Shown piece by piece: positions 1 through 9,400 of a DNA stretch of 64,000 nucleotides. Origin of the DNA: Chthoniobacterales bacterium (lineage in GTDB: Bacteria > Verrucomicrobiota > Verrucomicrobiia > Chthoniobacterales > JAATET01); contig JAATET010000078.1 in assembly GCA_015655545.1 (NCBI GenBank), positions 31,138 through 95,137 on the forward strand, given 5' to 3'. The notes under the pieces were generated by a model. It was not told where the DNA came from. It worked only from the letters and a program-made list of their open reading frames with translations, and made no database searches. The translations under genes were made by a program, and so were the position numbers. Position 1 is the stretch's first letter; each line of letters opens with the position of its first letter.

Positions 1-1
1 C

Positions 2-487
2 GTCGTCGCCATCTCGGATGTCCCCGGCGCGGGCATTCTCGACCTGGCCTCGGACGCTGGCATTCCGACCCACACACTCGTCGAGCCGCGCTACAAAAGC
101 CGCCTCAGCGCCGAGGTCGAAGCCGAGCTCGTTTCCGTATTGCAGGCCGCCGAGGTCGATCTCGTCGTCCTCGCCGGCTACATGCGGGTCGTGAAGGCCC
201 CGCTGCTCGAGGCCTTTCCGCGACGGGTCATTAATATCCATCCCTCGCTCCTTCCCGACTTTCGCGGCCGGGAGGCCTGGCGGCAGGCGCTGGAAGCCGG
301 CGTGGAAAAAACCGGCTGCACCGTGCATTACGTGGATGCCGGGGTGGATACCGGAGAAATCCTCGCCCAGGCCGAGGTGCCGCTCATCCCCGGAGACACG
401 CCCGAGTCGCTCCACGCGCGCATCCAGGCCGCCGAGCACCATCTCTATCCCTCGGTCATTCGCCAGCTCGCGAAGGAAAATCGATGA
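2..487 (+). CDS. purN: Phosphoribosylglycinamide formyltransferase, 5' end cut off
   Basis: Catalyses the third step of de novo purine synthesis, moving a formyl group from 10-formyl-THF to GAR in the cytosol. The reading frame is open from base 2, so the start lies before the window; about 161 residues are visible. Seen: the SDVPGAG stretch of the N-terminal half, the catalytic NIHPSLLPDFRG motif (Asn and His of the active site), and VHYVDAGVDTGEIL, whose Asp matches the catalytic Asp144 of the E. coli enzyme. The N-terminal phosphate-binding glycine loop is missing only because of the window edge. purM and purF lie 29 kb away, so the pathway genes are dispersed. Confidence 0.95.
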   Translation, partial: VVAISDVPGAGILDLASDAGIPTHTLVEPRYKSRLSAEVEAELVSVLQAAEVDLVVLAGYMRVVKAPLLEAFPRRVINIHPSLLPDFRGREAWRQALEAGVEKTGCTVHYVDAGVDTGEILAQAEVPLIPGDTPESLHARIQAAEHHLYPSVIRQLAKENR

Positions 488-511
488 GCGACTTCCGTAA
501 GAATATTTCTC

Positions 512-1816
512 ATGCATAGATCGCTATTGCTGGCTTTTCTGTTCACGCCGCTTGTCTTCGCGGAAGCGCAGGATTCCACCGCCATCGACAGGGACGCCTA
601 CCTCGCTGCGGAACGCAAGAAAGCCGACGAAGCTCTGGCGTCATGGCGCGTCGCCACAACCTCCAGCGAAAAGGAAGCGCTCGCCGGTATCGCGATCGAT
701 GCCGCCGTTCACGCGGAATATCCGGAAGCAGTCCTGGAAATCGCGAGCGACCGCATCTATCCCGGCCGCAAGATCGAGATTCCTACGGCGGTCCGGCCGG
801 TCGAGCTCGAAGTCCTCACGACCTTGGAACAGGCGAAGCCCAATCGTTACGGCGGAACTTTCCCGTGGGTGATTCGCAGGATTTCCACCGAGACTTTTGA
901 AGCGTGGCAGCCGGGACACGGCCTGCTGTTCAATCGCAAGGGCGCGGTGTTGAACGAGGCCCATCCTCCCCGTCGCGATGGCGTCGGACGCGAATGGTAT
1001 GGCGCATTTCTTCCGGACGGACGTTGGATCACCACGGATCTTTGGGAACTGGACCGCACGCTTTCCCTTTTCTCCGCCGCGGGAAAATATCGACGCGAAA
1101 TTCCGGCGAGCGTCCTCGTTCCAAAAGGCGCCGACGACTGGGGCACCGACCTCATCGGGTGGGCACGGTCGGACAAGGACGGCCAAGGCTGGATCGTGAG
1201 CGTCGGATCGGAGGCAGGCCGTGGCCTCGCATACGTTCGGCCCGATGGGACGCACCGCATCCTCGCCAACAAGGAAAACCCTTTCGCCATGTGCTTTCCC
1301 CGCGACCTTGAACCGAAGGGCTTCTATATTTCCCTCTTCACCAGCAGCGACGACTTACAGCTTTTGTTCGACCGCGAGGAACCCGGGCATGGAGCCTTCG
1401 TCGGCTATCCCACTTATTCCTTGCCTCCCGCATCAGGCAGCATCTTGCTGGCGGACGGTGATAGTCACTTTGGATTTTTGCCCGCGTCGCACAGCGTCTT
1501 CATCGAACGCGAAATTTACGGAGAGAATTCGAGCAAAACCTACGAAACTTGGTTCTATGACGAGCGGCCGAAATTCACCGGCTGGATTGCCGCCAGGCCG
1601 GTCGGCGATTCCTCGACCAAAGACTCCATGCTTTTTCTGACCGATCGTGGAAACGTTGTGACCTTGAACCGGTCTTTGAAAGTCGCTTCGCAAGTCCGCT
1701 TCACTTTTCCGAACGGCCATTCTGCCGTTCCCGAAAAAACCTTCGCCGATCTCCATCTCGGATTTTTCCGCGACGGCGATCGACTCACTCTCGCCCGCTG
1801 GAAGCCGAAGCTATGA
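512..1816 (+). CDS. Secreted protein of unknown function, 434 aa
   Basis: I do not recognise the family. The first 19 residues (MHRSLLLAFLFTPLVFAEA) form a short signal peptide with a plausible Ala-x-Ala-like cleavage region, so the product is probably exported. The rest has no membrane segment; it is rich in Trp, Asp and Arg with strand-like segments such as ISLFTSSDDLQLLFD and DSMLFLTDRGNVVTL, which would suit a beta-propeller, but this is only an impression. The gene lies 24 bp after purN and 7 bp before the helicase gene. A near copy of the helicase start (ATGAGCGAYTTYCG) sits at its left edge, suggesting it was inserted between two formerly adjacent genes. Confidence 0.7.
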   Translation: MHRSLLLAFLFTPLVFAEAQDSTAIDRDAYLAAERKKADEALASWRVATTSSEKEALAGIAIDAAVHAEYPEAVLEIASDRIYPGRKIEIPTAVRPVELEVLTTLEQAKPNRYGGTFPWVIRRISTETFEAWQPGHGLLFNRKGAVLNEAHPPRRDGVGREWYGAFLPDGRWITTDLWELDRTLSLFSAAGKYRREIPASVLVPKGADDWGTDLIGWARSDKDGQGWIVSVGSEAGRGLAYVRPDGTHRILANKENPFAMCFPRDLEPKGFYISLFTSSDDLQLLFDREEPGHGAFVGYPTYSLPPASGSILLADGDSHFGFLPASHSVFIEREIYGENSSKTYETWFYDERPKFTGWIAARPVGDSSTKDSMLFLTDRGNVVTLNRSLKVASQVRFTFPNGHSAVPEKTFADLHLGFFRDGDRLTLARWKPKL

Positions 1817-1823
1817 TTCTCCG

Positions 1824-3824
1824 ATGAGCGATTTTCGCATCTTCGACCTCAATCCCGAGCAGCTGCAGGCCGCGAAGCACAACGCCGGGCCGCTGCTCAT
1901 CCTCGCCGGCGCCGGCACGGGGAAGACGCGCGTGATCACCGCGCGCATCGCCTGGCTCGTCGCGCATGGCGCGGATCCCGCGTCCATTCTCGCCGTCACG
2001 TTCACGAACAAAGCCGCGAAGGAAATGAAGGAGCGCGTCGCGGGCATGATCGACGCCGACGCCGCGGCGCTCGTCACCACCTCGACCTTCCACGCGCTCT
2101 GCGTGCGCATCCTGCGCGCCGACGCGCAGCATCTCGGCTACAAGCCGAACTTCAGCATCTACGACGAGAGCGACACGAACGGGCTCATCAAGAAGATCAT
2201 CACGCGCACCGCGGCGCAGGATGAAAAACTCGATCCGGGTCTCGCGAAAAATCTCATCAGCAAGGCGAAGAACAACGGCTGGCGCGCTCCGGAGGACGAG
2301 GAGACGCTCGCCGGCGCGGTCTACGCCCGTTACGAAAACGAGCTGCGCGCGCTGAACGCGATGGATTTCGACGATCTGCTCGTGAATGCCGTGCGGCTCT
2401 TGAACGACTTTCCCGAAGTCCGCGAGAAGCTGCAGCGCCGCTACCGCCACCTGCTCGTCGATGAGTTTCAGGATACCAACCGCCTCCAGCTCAGCCTCGT
2501 CACCTCGCTCGCCTCGGGCTCGCCGCCGGACGTCTGCGTGGTCGGCGACGACGACCAGAGCATCTACGGATGGCGCGGCGCGGAGGTGTCGAACATTCTC
2601 GAATTCGAAAAGCATTTTCCGAATCCGACCATCGTCCGCCTCGAGCAAAACTACCGCAGCACGAACGAGATTCTGCAGGCCGCGAACCGGCTGATCCGCA
2701 ACAACACGAAACGCCGCGGCAAGAATCTCTGGAGCCCGCGCGAAGGCGGCGATGCCGTCGAGATCATTGCCGTGCCCGACGACCGCGAGGAAGCCGAGTT
2801 CATCGTCAACGAGCTCGCCGCGCGCCGTGATGGCGAGACCGGCGCGTGGGAGGACTACGCGATCCTCTATCGCATGAACAATCAGTCCCGCTTCTTCGAG
2901 GAGAACCTCCGCCGCATGCGCATCCCCTACCGCGTCGTCGGCGGCAAGAGCTTCTACGACCGCCGCGAGATCAAGGATCTCATGGCCTACATGGGCGCGC
3001 TGCTCAATCCCCAGGACGATGCCGCGCTGCTGCGCATCGTGAACACTCCGCCCCGCGGCATCGGAGCGACGACCGTCGAGCTCGCGCTCGAACGCAGCAC
3101 GCAAAATCGCCGCAGCCTTTTCGAGGAAATGGTCTCGCCCGAGTTTCTCGCCTATGTGACGAAGCGCGCCGCCGAGGCGATCCGCACCTTCACCGACACG
3201 CTGCAATCGGCAAAAATCCGCATCGCGACCCCCGGCGCCGACACCGCGCACATCATCAGCGAGCTGCTCATGGACTGCGGGTATTTCGACGATCTCAAGC
3301 GCTCGTGCAAGACGGCGCAGGAAGGCGACGGCCGCGAGAACAACGCGCGCGAGCTGCTGGCCAGCCTGGCCGAGCACGACAAACGCTCGCGCAAAGGCCT
3401 GCGGCATTTCCTCGACGAGGTCACTCTCGACCGCGACCGCGAGGAAAAGAAGGAGCAGGCCACCGGCGTCACGCTCATCACGCTGCACGCCGCGAAGGGC
3501 CTGGAATTCCCGCACGTCTATTTGATCGGCGCCGAGGAAGGCCTGCTGCCGCACGAGCGCTCGAAGGCCGACGACACGATCGACGAAGAGCGGCGGCTGT
3601 TCTACGTCGGCATCACGCGCGCGATGCGCTCGCTGCACATCACCCATTGCCGGAATCGCACGAAATTCGGCACGGCGACGCATTGCGAGCCGAGCCGCTT
3701 CCTCAAAGAAATCGAAGGCGACGGCGTCGTGCGGAAAAATTTCGAAGAGCTGATGAACTCCCCGGTCTCGGAGGAGCAGTTCGAAAACTCCTTTGCGCGG
3801 CTGCGCGAGATGCTCGCCGAATAA
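1824..3824 (+). CDS. pcrA: UvrD/PcrA/Rep-family ATP-dependent DNA helicase
   Basis: Superfamily 1A 3'-5' DNA helicase for repair and replication-fork maintenance. Seen in order: Q motif LNPEQLQAAKH (residues 9-19), Walker A GAGTGKT (29-35), motif II VDEFQDTN (about 212), motif III QSIYGWRGAE, motif IV LEQNYRST, motif V LHAAKGLEF (about 554) and motif VI RLFYVGITRA. Length 666 aa is close to Rep (673) and shorter than PcrA/UvrD (about 720), and there is no long C-terminal tail, so rep is an equally fair name. The start MSDFR lies 7 bp after the preceding gene and has no clear Shine-Dalgarno sequence. Confidence 0.93.
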   Translation: MSDFRIFDLNPEQLQAAKHNAGPLLILAGAGTGKTRVITARIAWLVAHGADPASILAVTFTNKAAKEMKERVAGMIDADAAALVTTSTFHALCVRILRADAQHLGYKPNFSIYDESDTNGLIKKIITRTAAQDEKLDPGLAKNLISKAKNNGWRAPEDEETLAGAVYARYENELRALNAMDFDDLLVNAVRLLNDFPEVREKLQRRYRHLLVDEFQDTNRLQLSLVTSLASGSPPDVCVVGDDDQSIYGWRGAEVSNILEFEKHFPNPTIVRLEQNYRSTNEILQAANRLIRNNTKRRGKNLWSPREGGDAVEIIAVPDDREEAEFIVNELAARRDGETGAWEDYAILYRMNNQSRFFEENLRRMRIPYRVVGGKSFYDRREIKDLMAYMGALLNPQDDAALLRIVNTPPRGIGATTVELALERSTQNRRSLFEEMVSPEFLAYVTKRAAEAIRTFTDTLQSAKIRIATPGADTAHIISELLMDCGYFDDLKRSCKTAQEGDGRENNARELLASLAEHDKRSRKGLRHFLDEVTLDRDREEKKEQATGVTLITLHAAKGLEFPHVYLIGAEEGLLPHERSKADDTIDEERRLFYVGITRAMRSLHITHCRNRTKFGTATHCEPSRFLKEIEGDGVVRKNFEELMNSPVSEEQFENSFARLREMLAE

Positions 3825-3830
3825 GAGCGT

Positions 3831-4955
3831 ATGAAGTGGTCCTACAGCATCGCGAAGATCGCCGGCATCGACGTGCGCGTGCACGCGACCTTCCTGCTGC
3901 TGCTCGCGTGGTATGGCTATTCCGGCTATCAAGCCGGCGGAGCCGCGGAGGCGACACTCAGCGTGTTTTTCATCCTGCTGCTTTTCCTTTGCGTTCTGCT
4001 GCACGAGTTCGGGCACGCCTTCGCGGCCCGGGCCTATGGCATTCGCACGCCGGATATCACGCTGCTGCCGATCGGCGGCGTGGCCCGGCTCGAGCGCATG
4101 CCGGAAAGCCCCGTCCAGGAGCTGGTCATCGCCATCGCGGGTCCGATGGTGAACGTGGTGATCGCGGCGGGCCTTTGGCTGGCGCTCGGCATGCCTGCCT
4201 TGTTCGGCCGGCATTTTCCTTTCGGGAACGAGACGCGGCAATTGGCGTTCAGCCTCCTGCAGGTGAACGGAATGCTCGTGGCCTTCAATCTCATCCCCGC
4301 ACTTCCGATGGATGGCGGGCGCGTCCTGCGTGCGCTGCTGGCCATGCGCATGGCACACGCCGCCGCCAGCCGCGTGGCGGCGCGGATCAGCCAGGGCATC
4401 GCCGTGGGGCTCGCGCTCATCGGTCTCTTCGGGATCCCGGACGAAGTGCGCTCCATACCTGTCCTAGGGACGATCTCGCTGCTGTTCAATTCGGGCTCCA
4501 ACCCCTTCCTGCTTTTCATCGCGATGTTCGTCTTCATGGGCGCGCAGCAGGAGGCCGCCTTTGCCGGAATGCGCACCGCCGTGGCGGGAATGCGAGTGGC
4601 CGACGCGATGGTGACGCGGTTCCAGACCTTCCTGGCGGACATGCCGCTCGCGCAGGCGATGCGGGAGGCGCAGGATGATCTCCAGCCTGTCTATGCGGTG
4701 ACGGACGCGCATTTGCGGACGGTCGGCATGGTGCTTCGCAATGAATTGCTGCAGGCGCATCCGGAGGCGACGCCGACCGTCGGTGAACTGGCGCGGGCCG
4801 TGCCGACCGTGCGCACGGATGCGACTTTCGAAGAAGCCTTCCGCCTCATGCAGCAGAGCGGCAGCCCCGTGCTGCCGGCGGTGAATCCCGGCGGGCAGGT
4901 CATCGGGCTGGTGAGCCTGAACCTGATCCAGGAGCGGATGCGGAAACCGCGCTGA
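3831..4955 (+). CDS. Site-2 protease family (M50) membrane metalloprotease with CBS-like C-terminus
   Basis: Intramembrane zinc protease of the S2P/SpoIVFB-like group. The zinc site HEFGH is at residues 58-62 within a hydrophobic helix; the second metal-site motif NLIPALPMDGGR is near 152-163. About six membrane segments occupy residues 15-245. The last 130 residues (from about AGMRVADAMVTRFQTF) are soluble and look like a pair of CBS domains, which in this family bind adenine nucleotides and regulate activity. It follows the helicase gene by 6 bp, so the two are probably cotranscribed. The substrate cannot be told from context. Confidence 0.88.
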   Translation: MKWSYSIAKIAGIDVRVHATFLLLLAWYGYSGYQAGGAAEATLSVFFILLLFLCVLLHEFGHAFAARAYGIRTPDITLLPIGGVARLERMPESPVQELVIAIAGPMVNVVIAAGLWLALGMPALFGRHFPFGNETRQLAFSLLQVNGMLVAFNLIPALPMDGGRVLRALLAMRMAHAAASRVAARISQGIAVGLALIGLFGIPDEVRSIPVLGTISLLFNSGSNPFLLFIAMFVFMGAQQEAAFAGMRTAVAGMRVADAMVTRFQTFLADMPLAQAMREAQDDLQPVYAVTDAHLRTVGMVLRNELLQAHPEATPTVGELARAVPTVRTDATFEEAFRLMQQSGSPVLPAVNPGGQVIGLVSLNLIQERMRKPR

Positions 4956-5158
4956 CGGACGCCAGGCTGAGTCGATATTCCGCAATCGTCCACGGCAGCG
5001 GCGCTCGATGAGCGACGCATGATTCGTCGGTCATCTGCAACCGACCTGCTCAATCGGGGCGCTTCCTTGGCAGGCATGGCGACGGAGCGCCGTGGCTACA
5101 GTTTGTTTCGTCCGTTCCCGCACGGATATTCGTGCCGGTCCGCAACGCGGATGGCAAG

Positions 5159-8100
5159 TTACGCGGCGAGCGGGGCGGCGGGGCCGTGGGTCGGGAGCTG
5201 CGGAGACGGCGGCTCGTGGAGCTCGGCGGCGGTGTGCTTGCGGGCGAGGAGCATGTAGATCGCCGGGACCACGAAGAGCGTGAAAACGGTGCCGATGACC
5301 ATTCCCGTGCAGAGGACGATGCCGATGCTGTTCCGAGCGCCCGCACCCGGACCGTGCGCGATGACGAGCGGAAAATGGCCGACGACGGTCGCGGCCGTGG
5401 TCATGAGAATCGGACGCAGGCGGGTGCCAGAGGCCTCGACGATGGCGCGAAGTTTATCCAGGCCGGTTTCCTGAAGATGGTTCGCGAAGGAGACGATGAG
5501 AATGCCGTTTTTCGCGACAAGACCGACGAGCGTAATGAGACCGACCTGGCTGTAGATATTCAGCGAAGTGAAGCCAAAGAACGTGAAGAGCATGGCGCCG
5601 GCGAGCGCGAGCGGAACGGAACCAAGCAGGATGATGAAGGGATCGCGGAAGCTTTCGAACTGCGCGGCGAGCACGAGATAGATGAGCACGAACGCAAGCG
5701 CGATCAGCGGGAGGAATTTGCTGCCTTCGACGCGGAGTTGGCGGGCTTTACCGGCGTAATCGATGCTGAAATCCGGCGGCAGGATTTTTTTGGCCTCGGT
5801 TTCGAGAGCCTTCAAGGCGCTATCGAGCGGCACGCCGGGAGGCAGGACGCCCTGAATGCGCACGGCGTTGAGCTGCTGGAAGCGCTTGAGCTCGCGCGGC
5901 TGCGCCGAGGTCTGGATCGTGGCAAAGGTGGAAAGCGGAACGAGCTTTCCTTGCGGGCCGGTCACGTAGATGTCGCCGAGCTGGTCGGTATTCAATCGGC
6001 TCACGCGCTTGATCTGCGGCACGACCTTGTAGCTGCGACCGTCGCTGCTGAAGCGGTTCACCCAATTGCCGCCAAGCATGGTCGAGAGGTCGGCTCCGAC
6101 CTGGCTGAGGTCGATGCCTTGCGCGCGAACCTTGTCGCGATCGAAGACGACCTCGGCCTGGGGCTGGTCGTATTTGAGATCGGAATCGGCGAATCGGAAA
6201 AGGTGGCTCTCATTCGCGGCCTGCACGAGTTTGTTGGCGATCTCGAGCAAAACCTTCGGCTCGGCGGTGGAGCCGATAACAAAGTCCACGTCGAATTGCT
6301 CGCCGCCGGGAAGCGGTGAAGGCGTGATGGGAATGATGCGAATGCCGGGAACCTTGCCAAACTCGGCGGCGGCGGCGAATCCGATCTGCTCGGCGGTGCG
6401 CTTGCGTTCATTCCAAGGCTTGAGGACCATGCCGCTGAAACCGTTCGAGGGCGTGAGCAGGAGTTCGAAGATGCTCGCTCCCTCGGAGAAGGTGTGAAAG
6501 ACGTCGTAAATCTTTCCACTGAAAATCTGGGTCTGCTCGAGCGTGGAGTTCGTGGAACCTTGCACGATGCCGAAAACGACGCCCTGGTCCTCGGGAGGCG
6601 CGAGATCCTGAGCCGAAAAGATATAGAGTCCGGGAAGAATGATGAAAAAGATGGCGCCCCAGACCACGAAGATGGCCGGGCGGTAGTTCATCGCACGCGT
6701 CAGCAGGGCAATATAGCCACGGCGAATGGAGTCGAACCGACGGTTGACGAATCCCGCGAAGCCGCGCTCGGTGTCGCCGGCGCGGAGAAGCTTCGAGCCG
6801 AGCATGGGGGAGAGCGTGAGAGCAACGATGCCGGAAATGACCACGGCACCGGCCAGCGTAAAGGCAAACTCCCGGAAGAGCGCGCCGGTGAGACCGCCTT
6901 GAATGGCGACGGGAGTGTAGACAGCGACGAGCGTGATCGTCATCGCAATCACGGGGCCGACGAGTTCGCGGGCTCCGATAATCGCGGCGGCGAAGGGAGT
7001 TTTTCCCTCGTGCATGTGGCGCTCGATATTTTCCACGACGACGATGGCGTCGTCCACGACAAGACCGACGGACAGAACGATGGCGAGAAGGGTAAGAAGA
7101 TTCAGCGTGAATCCCGCCATGGCCATGAGGGCACAGGCACCGATGAGCGAGATCGGAATGGCGATCACGGGAATGAAAACGGCGCGGACGGAGCCCAGAA
7201 AAAGAAAGATGACGATGATGACGATCGCCAGCGTCTCGGTGAGCGTCTTGATGACGTCGTGGATGGCGTTGTCGATGTAGACGGTGGAATCGTAGGCGAC
7301 GTCGGCGCGCATGCCCGCGGGAAGCGCGGCCTTGATCTGCGGCATGAGGTTGCGCACGGCCTTGATCACGTCGAGCGTGTTCGCGGTCGGCAGCACCCAT
7401 ACGCCCATGAAGGTGGCGGTCTGGCCGTCGAAGCGGACGGCTTGCTCGTAACCTTCGGCGCCGAGGTCGACATCGGCGATCTCGCCAAGGCGGACGACGG
7501 TGTTGCCGGATTGCTTGACAACGAGGGCGCGGAATTCCTCCGGCGTTTTCAGATCGGTATTGGCAACCAGATTGACCGCGACCATGGAGCCCTTCGTGCT
7601 CCCGAGGGCGGACAGATAATTGTTCGCGGTCAGCGAGGCCCGGACGGCGGAGGGCGAGATGCCCAGCGACGCCATCTTGTCGGGTTTGAGCCAGATGCGC
7701 ATGGCGAAGGTGCGGTTGCCGAGGATGTCGGCGCGCTGCACGCCATTGATGGCGGTGATCTTCGGCTGCACCACGCGCAGAAGATAGTCGCTGATCTGGC
7801 TCGCGTTCATCGTGTCGGACGCGAAGCCGATATACATGCCGGCGATCTGGTTGTCGGCGAGTTCCACGTCGATGATCGGCGCCTCGGCCTCGGGCGGGAG
7901 GTCGTTGCGCACCTGTGCGACCTTCGCCTGGATCTGGGTCAGCGCGGCGTTGATGTCGAAGTTAAGCTTGAGATGAACGGTGATCGTGCTGACGCTCTGC
8001 GCGCTGGAGCTCTCGATGTAATCGATGCCATCCGCGCTCGCGATGACCTTCTCGAGCGGCGTGGTGATGAAGCCGCGAACGAGGTCGGCGTTCGCGCCGA

Positions 8101-8254
8101 CATAGGCCGTGGTAATCTTGACGACGGCAATGTCGCTGCGCGGATACTGCCGCACCGCGAAGCTGCGAATCGACTGCAGTCCCGCGATGAGGATGATGAG
8201 ATTAACGACGAGCGCCAGGACCGGCCGCCGAACAAAGAGGTCGGTGAACTTCAT
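5159..8254 (-). CDS. RND multidrug efflux pump, inner-membrane permease (HAE1/AcrB-like)
   Basis: Proton-driven drug exporter subunit of 1031 aa, the usual length for AcrB/MexB. The N-terminus (MKFTDLFVRRPVLALVVNLI) gives the first membrane helix. The GLVVDDAIVVVENIERH stretch near residue 400 has the paired Asp residues of the proton relay in TM4. Two large periplasmic loops and twelve helices can be followed. It is the last gene of a three-gene unit marR-adaptor-permease; its start is 9 bp after the adaptor stop. No outer-membrane channel gene is adjacent, so it must borrow one encoded elsewhere. Confidence 0.95.
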   Translation of the reverse strand: MKFTDLFVRRPVLALVVNLIILIAGLQSIRSFAVRQYPRSDIAVVKITTAYVGANADLVRGFITTPLEKVIASADGIDYIESSSAQSVSTITVHLKLNFDINAALTQIQAKVAQVRNDLPPEAEAPIIDVELADNQIAGMYIGFASDTMNASQISDYLLRVVQPKITAINGVQRADILGNRTFAMRIWLKPDKMASLGISPSAVRASLTANNYLSALGSTKGSMVAVNLVANTDLKTPEEFRALVVKQSGNTVVRLGEIADVDLGAEGYEQAVRFDGQTATFMGVWVLPTANTLDVIKAVRNLMPQIKAALPAGMRADVAYDSTVYIDNAIHDVIKTLTETLAIVIIVIFLFLGSVRAVFIPVIAIPISLIGACALMAMAGFTLNLLTLLAIVLSVGLVVDDAIVVVENIERHMHEGKTPFAAAIIGARELVGPVIAMTITLVAVYTPVAIQGGLTGALFREFAFTLAGAVVISGIVALTLSPMLGSKLLRAGDTERGFAGFVNRRFDSIRRGYIALLTRAMNYRPAIFVVWGAIFFIILPGLYIFSAQDLAPPEDQGVVFGIVQGSTNSTLEQTQIFSGKIYDVFHTFSEGASIFELLLTPSNGFSGMVLKPWNERKRTAEQIGFAAAAEFGKVPGIRIIPITPSPLPGGEQFDVDFVIGSTAEPKVLLEIANKLVQAANESHLFRFADSDLKYDQPQAEVVFDRDKVRAQGIDLSQVGADLSTMLGGNWVNRFSSDGRSYKVVPQIKRVSRLNTDQLGDIYVTGPQGKLVPLSTFATIQTSAQPRELKRFQQLNAVRIQGVLPPGVPLDSALKALETEAKKILPPDFSIDYAGKARQLRVEGSKFLPLIALAFVLIYLVLAAQFESFRDPFIILLGSVPLALAGAMLFTFFGFTSLNIYSQVGLITLVGLVAKNGILIVSFANHLQETGLDKLRAIVEASGTRLRPILMTTAATVVGHFPLVIAHGPGAGARNSIGIVLCTGMVIGTVFTLFVVPAIYMLLARKHTAAELHEPPSPQLPTHGPAAPLAA

Positions 8255-8263
8255 CGGGAAGCG

Positions 8264-9400
8264 TCAGCTGTCGGCGGGCGTGGGCGCTCCGCTATTCGAC
8301 GGCTGCGCGGCGTTGTTGCGCTGAATCGCGGCCCTCGGCGCGAGCTTGAATCCGCCCGATGTCACGACTTCCTCGCCGGATTTGATGCCCGACACGACCG
8401 CCACCTGGTCGCCGCGGCTGGCTCCGAGTGTCACAATCTGCTGCCGCACGCCGTCGTAGCCCTTGCCTTCCGGATCCTTCATTTTTTCGACGACGTAAAC
8501 CGAATCGCCATAGGGAGCGTAGTTGATGGCGGTTGCCGGGAGCGCCAGCACTTTTTCCTTCGTCGGGAGCACGACGTCGGCGGTGACAAACATGCCGGGG
8601 CGCAATTTCTGGCCCGGATTTGCCAGCGTCGCCTGCACCAGCACATTGCGGGTGGCTTCATCGATGACGGCATCGACGGAGGTGATTTTTCCCTCGAACG
8701 TTTCGTCGGGAAGTCCGTCGGCCTTCACTTTGACCACGCCTCCCACCGCCAAATCCTTCAGCCGCTGCTGCGGCAACGAAAAATTCACGTAGATCGGATC
8801 GAGCGATTGAAGGGGAACGACGGGATCGCCGCTCTTCATGTATTGGCCGAGATTCACCTGCCGGATGCCGAGCACGCCGGTGAAGGGCGCGCGGATCAGC
8901 TTCCGCTCGATGGTGGCTTTGATTTCCGCGACGGCGGCCTCGGCCTCTTTGTCTTCGGCTTCGGACGTGTCGTAGTCGGATTGCGCGGAGACACGTTTTT
9001 GGAGCAGCCCTTTTTGACGGTCGAGATTCGAGCGCGCGAGCTGTCGGCGGGCCTCCGCGGACTTCAACTGCGCCTCCTCCTGTTTCGTGTCCAGCTTGAG
9101 GAGCGGATCGCCTTGCTTGATGTGGCGACCGGATTCGAAAGTGATTTTTTCCACGATCCCGGGCAGATCCGTGCTCACGGTCACGCCATTGACGGACTGG
9201 ACCGTGCCCACCGCGTTGAGCGTGGGCTGCCATGCCTCTTCCCGGACGACGAGCGATGTCACCGCGATCGGTGGCGGGCTCCACTTCATGCCCGCGAAAC
9301 CGGCAATCTGGCGAACCTTGAAGAATATCAGCGCGCCAATGATCACGGCCAAGACCGCGATCACCAGCACTACTGAAACAAGCGTCTTGCTTTTACGCAT
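8264..9400 (-). CDS. RND efflux periplasmic adaptor (membrane fusion protein)
   Basis: Links the inner-membrane RND pump to an outer-membrane channel. I start it at MRKSKTLVSVV (378 aa), because that Met opens an N-terminal membrane anchor and overlaps the marR stop by 8 nt; the longer frame up to 9547 merely shadows marR. Seen: anchor at residues 7-28, lipoyl/biotinyl-like halves (LDTKQEEAQLKSAEARRQL and RAPFTGVLGIRQVNLGQYM) flanking a coiled-coil hairpin, then the beta-barrel and membrane-proximal domains. The tail is rich in Asn, Ala and Pro. Transcription with the upstream regulator is expected. Confidence 0.93.
   Translation of the reverse strand: MRKSKTLVSVVLVIAVLAVIIGALIFFKVRQIAGFAGMKWSPPPIAVTSLVVREEAWQPTLNAVGTVQSVNGVTVSTDLPGIVEKITFESGRHIKQGDPLLKLDTKQEEAQLKSAEARRQLARSNLDRQKGLLQKRVSAQSDYDTSEAEDKEAEAAVAEIKATIERKLIRAPFTGVLGIRQVNLGQYMKSGDPVVPLQSLDPIYVNFSLPQQRLKDLAVGGVVKVKADGLPDETFEGKITSVDAVIDEATRNVLVQATLANPGQKLRPGMFVTADVVLPTKEKVLALPATAINYAPYGDSVYVVEKMKDPEGKGYDGVRQQIVTLGASRGDQVAVVSGIKSGEEVVTSGGFKLAPRAAIQRNNAAQPSNSGAPTPADS

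Noticed and set aside
1785..4358. 857-aa open frame on the minus strand
   Set aside because: It lies wholly opposite the helicase and protease genes; its composition (Arg, Ala, Glu, His, Asp) is what the complement of GC-rich coding DNA gives, and it shows no motif.
6494..9376. 960-aa open frame on the plus strand
   Set aside because: Shadow of the RND permease and adaptor genes, with Asp/Gly/His/Arg-rich non-protein-like sequence.
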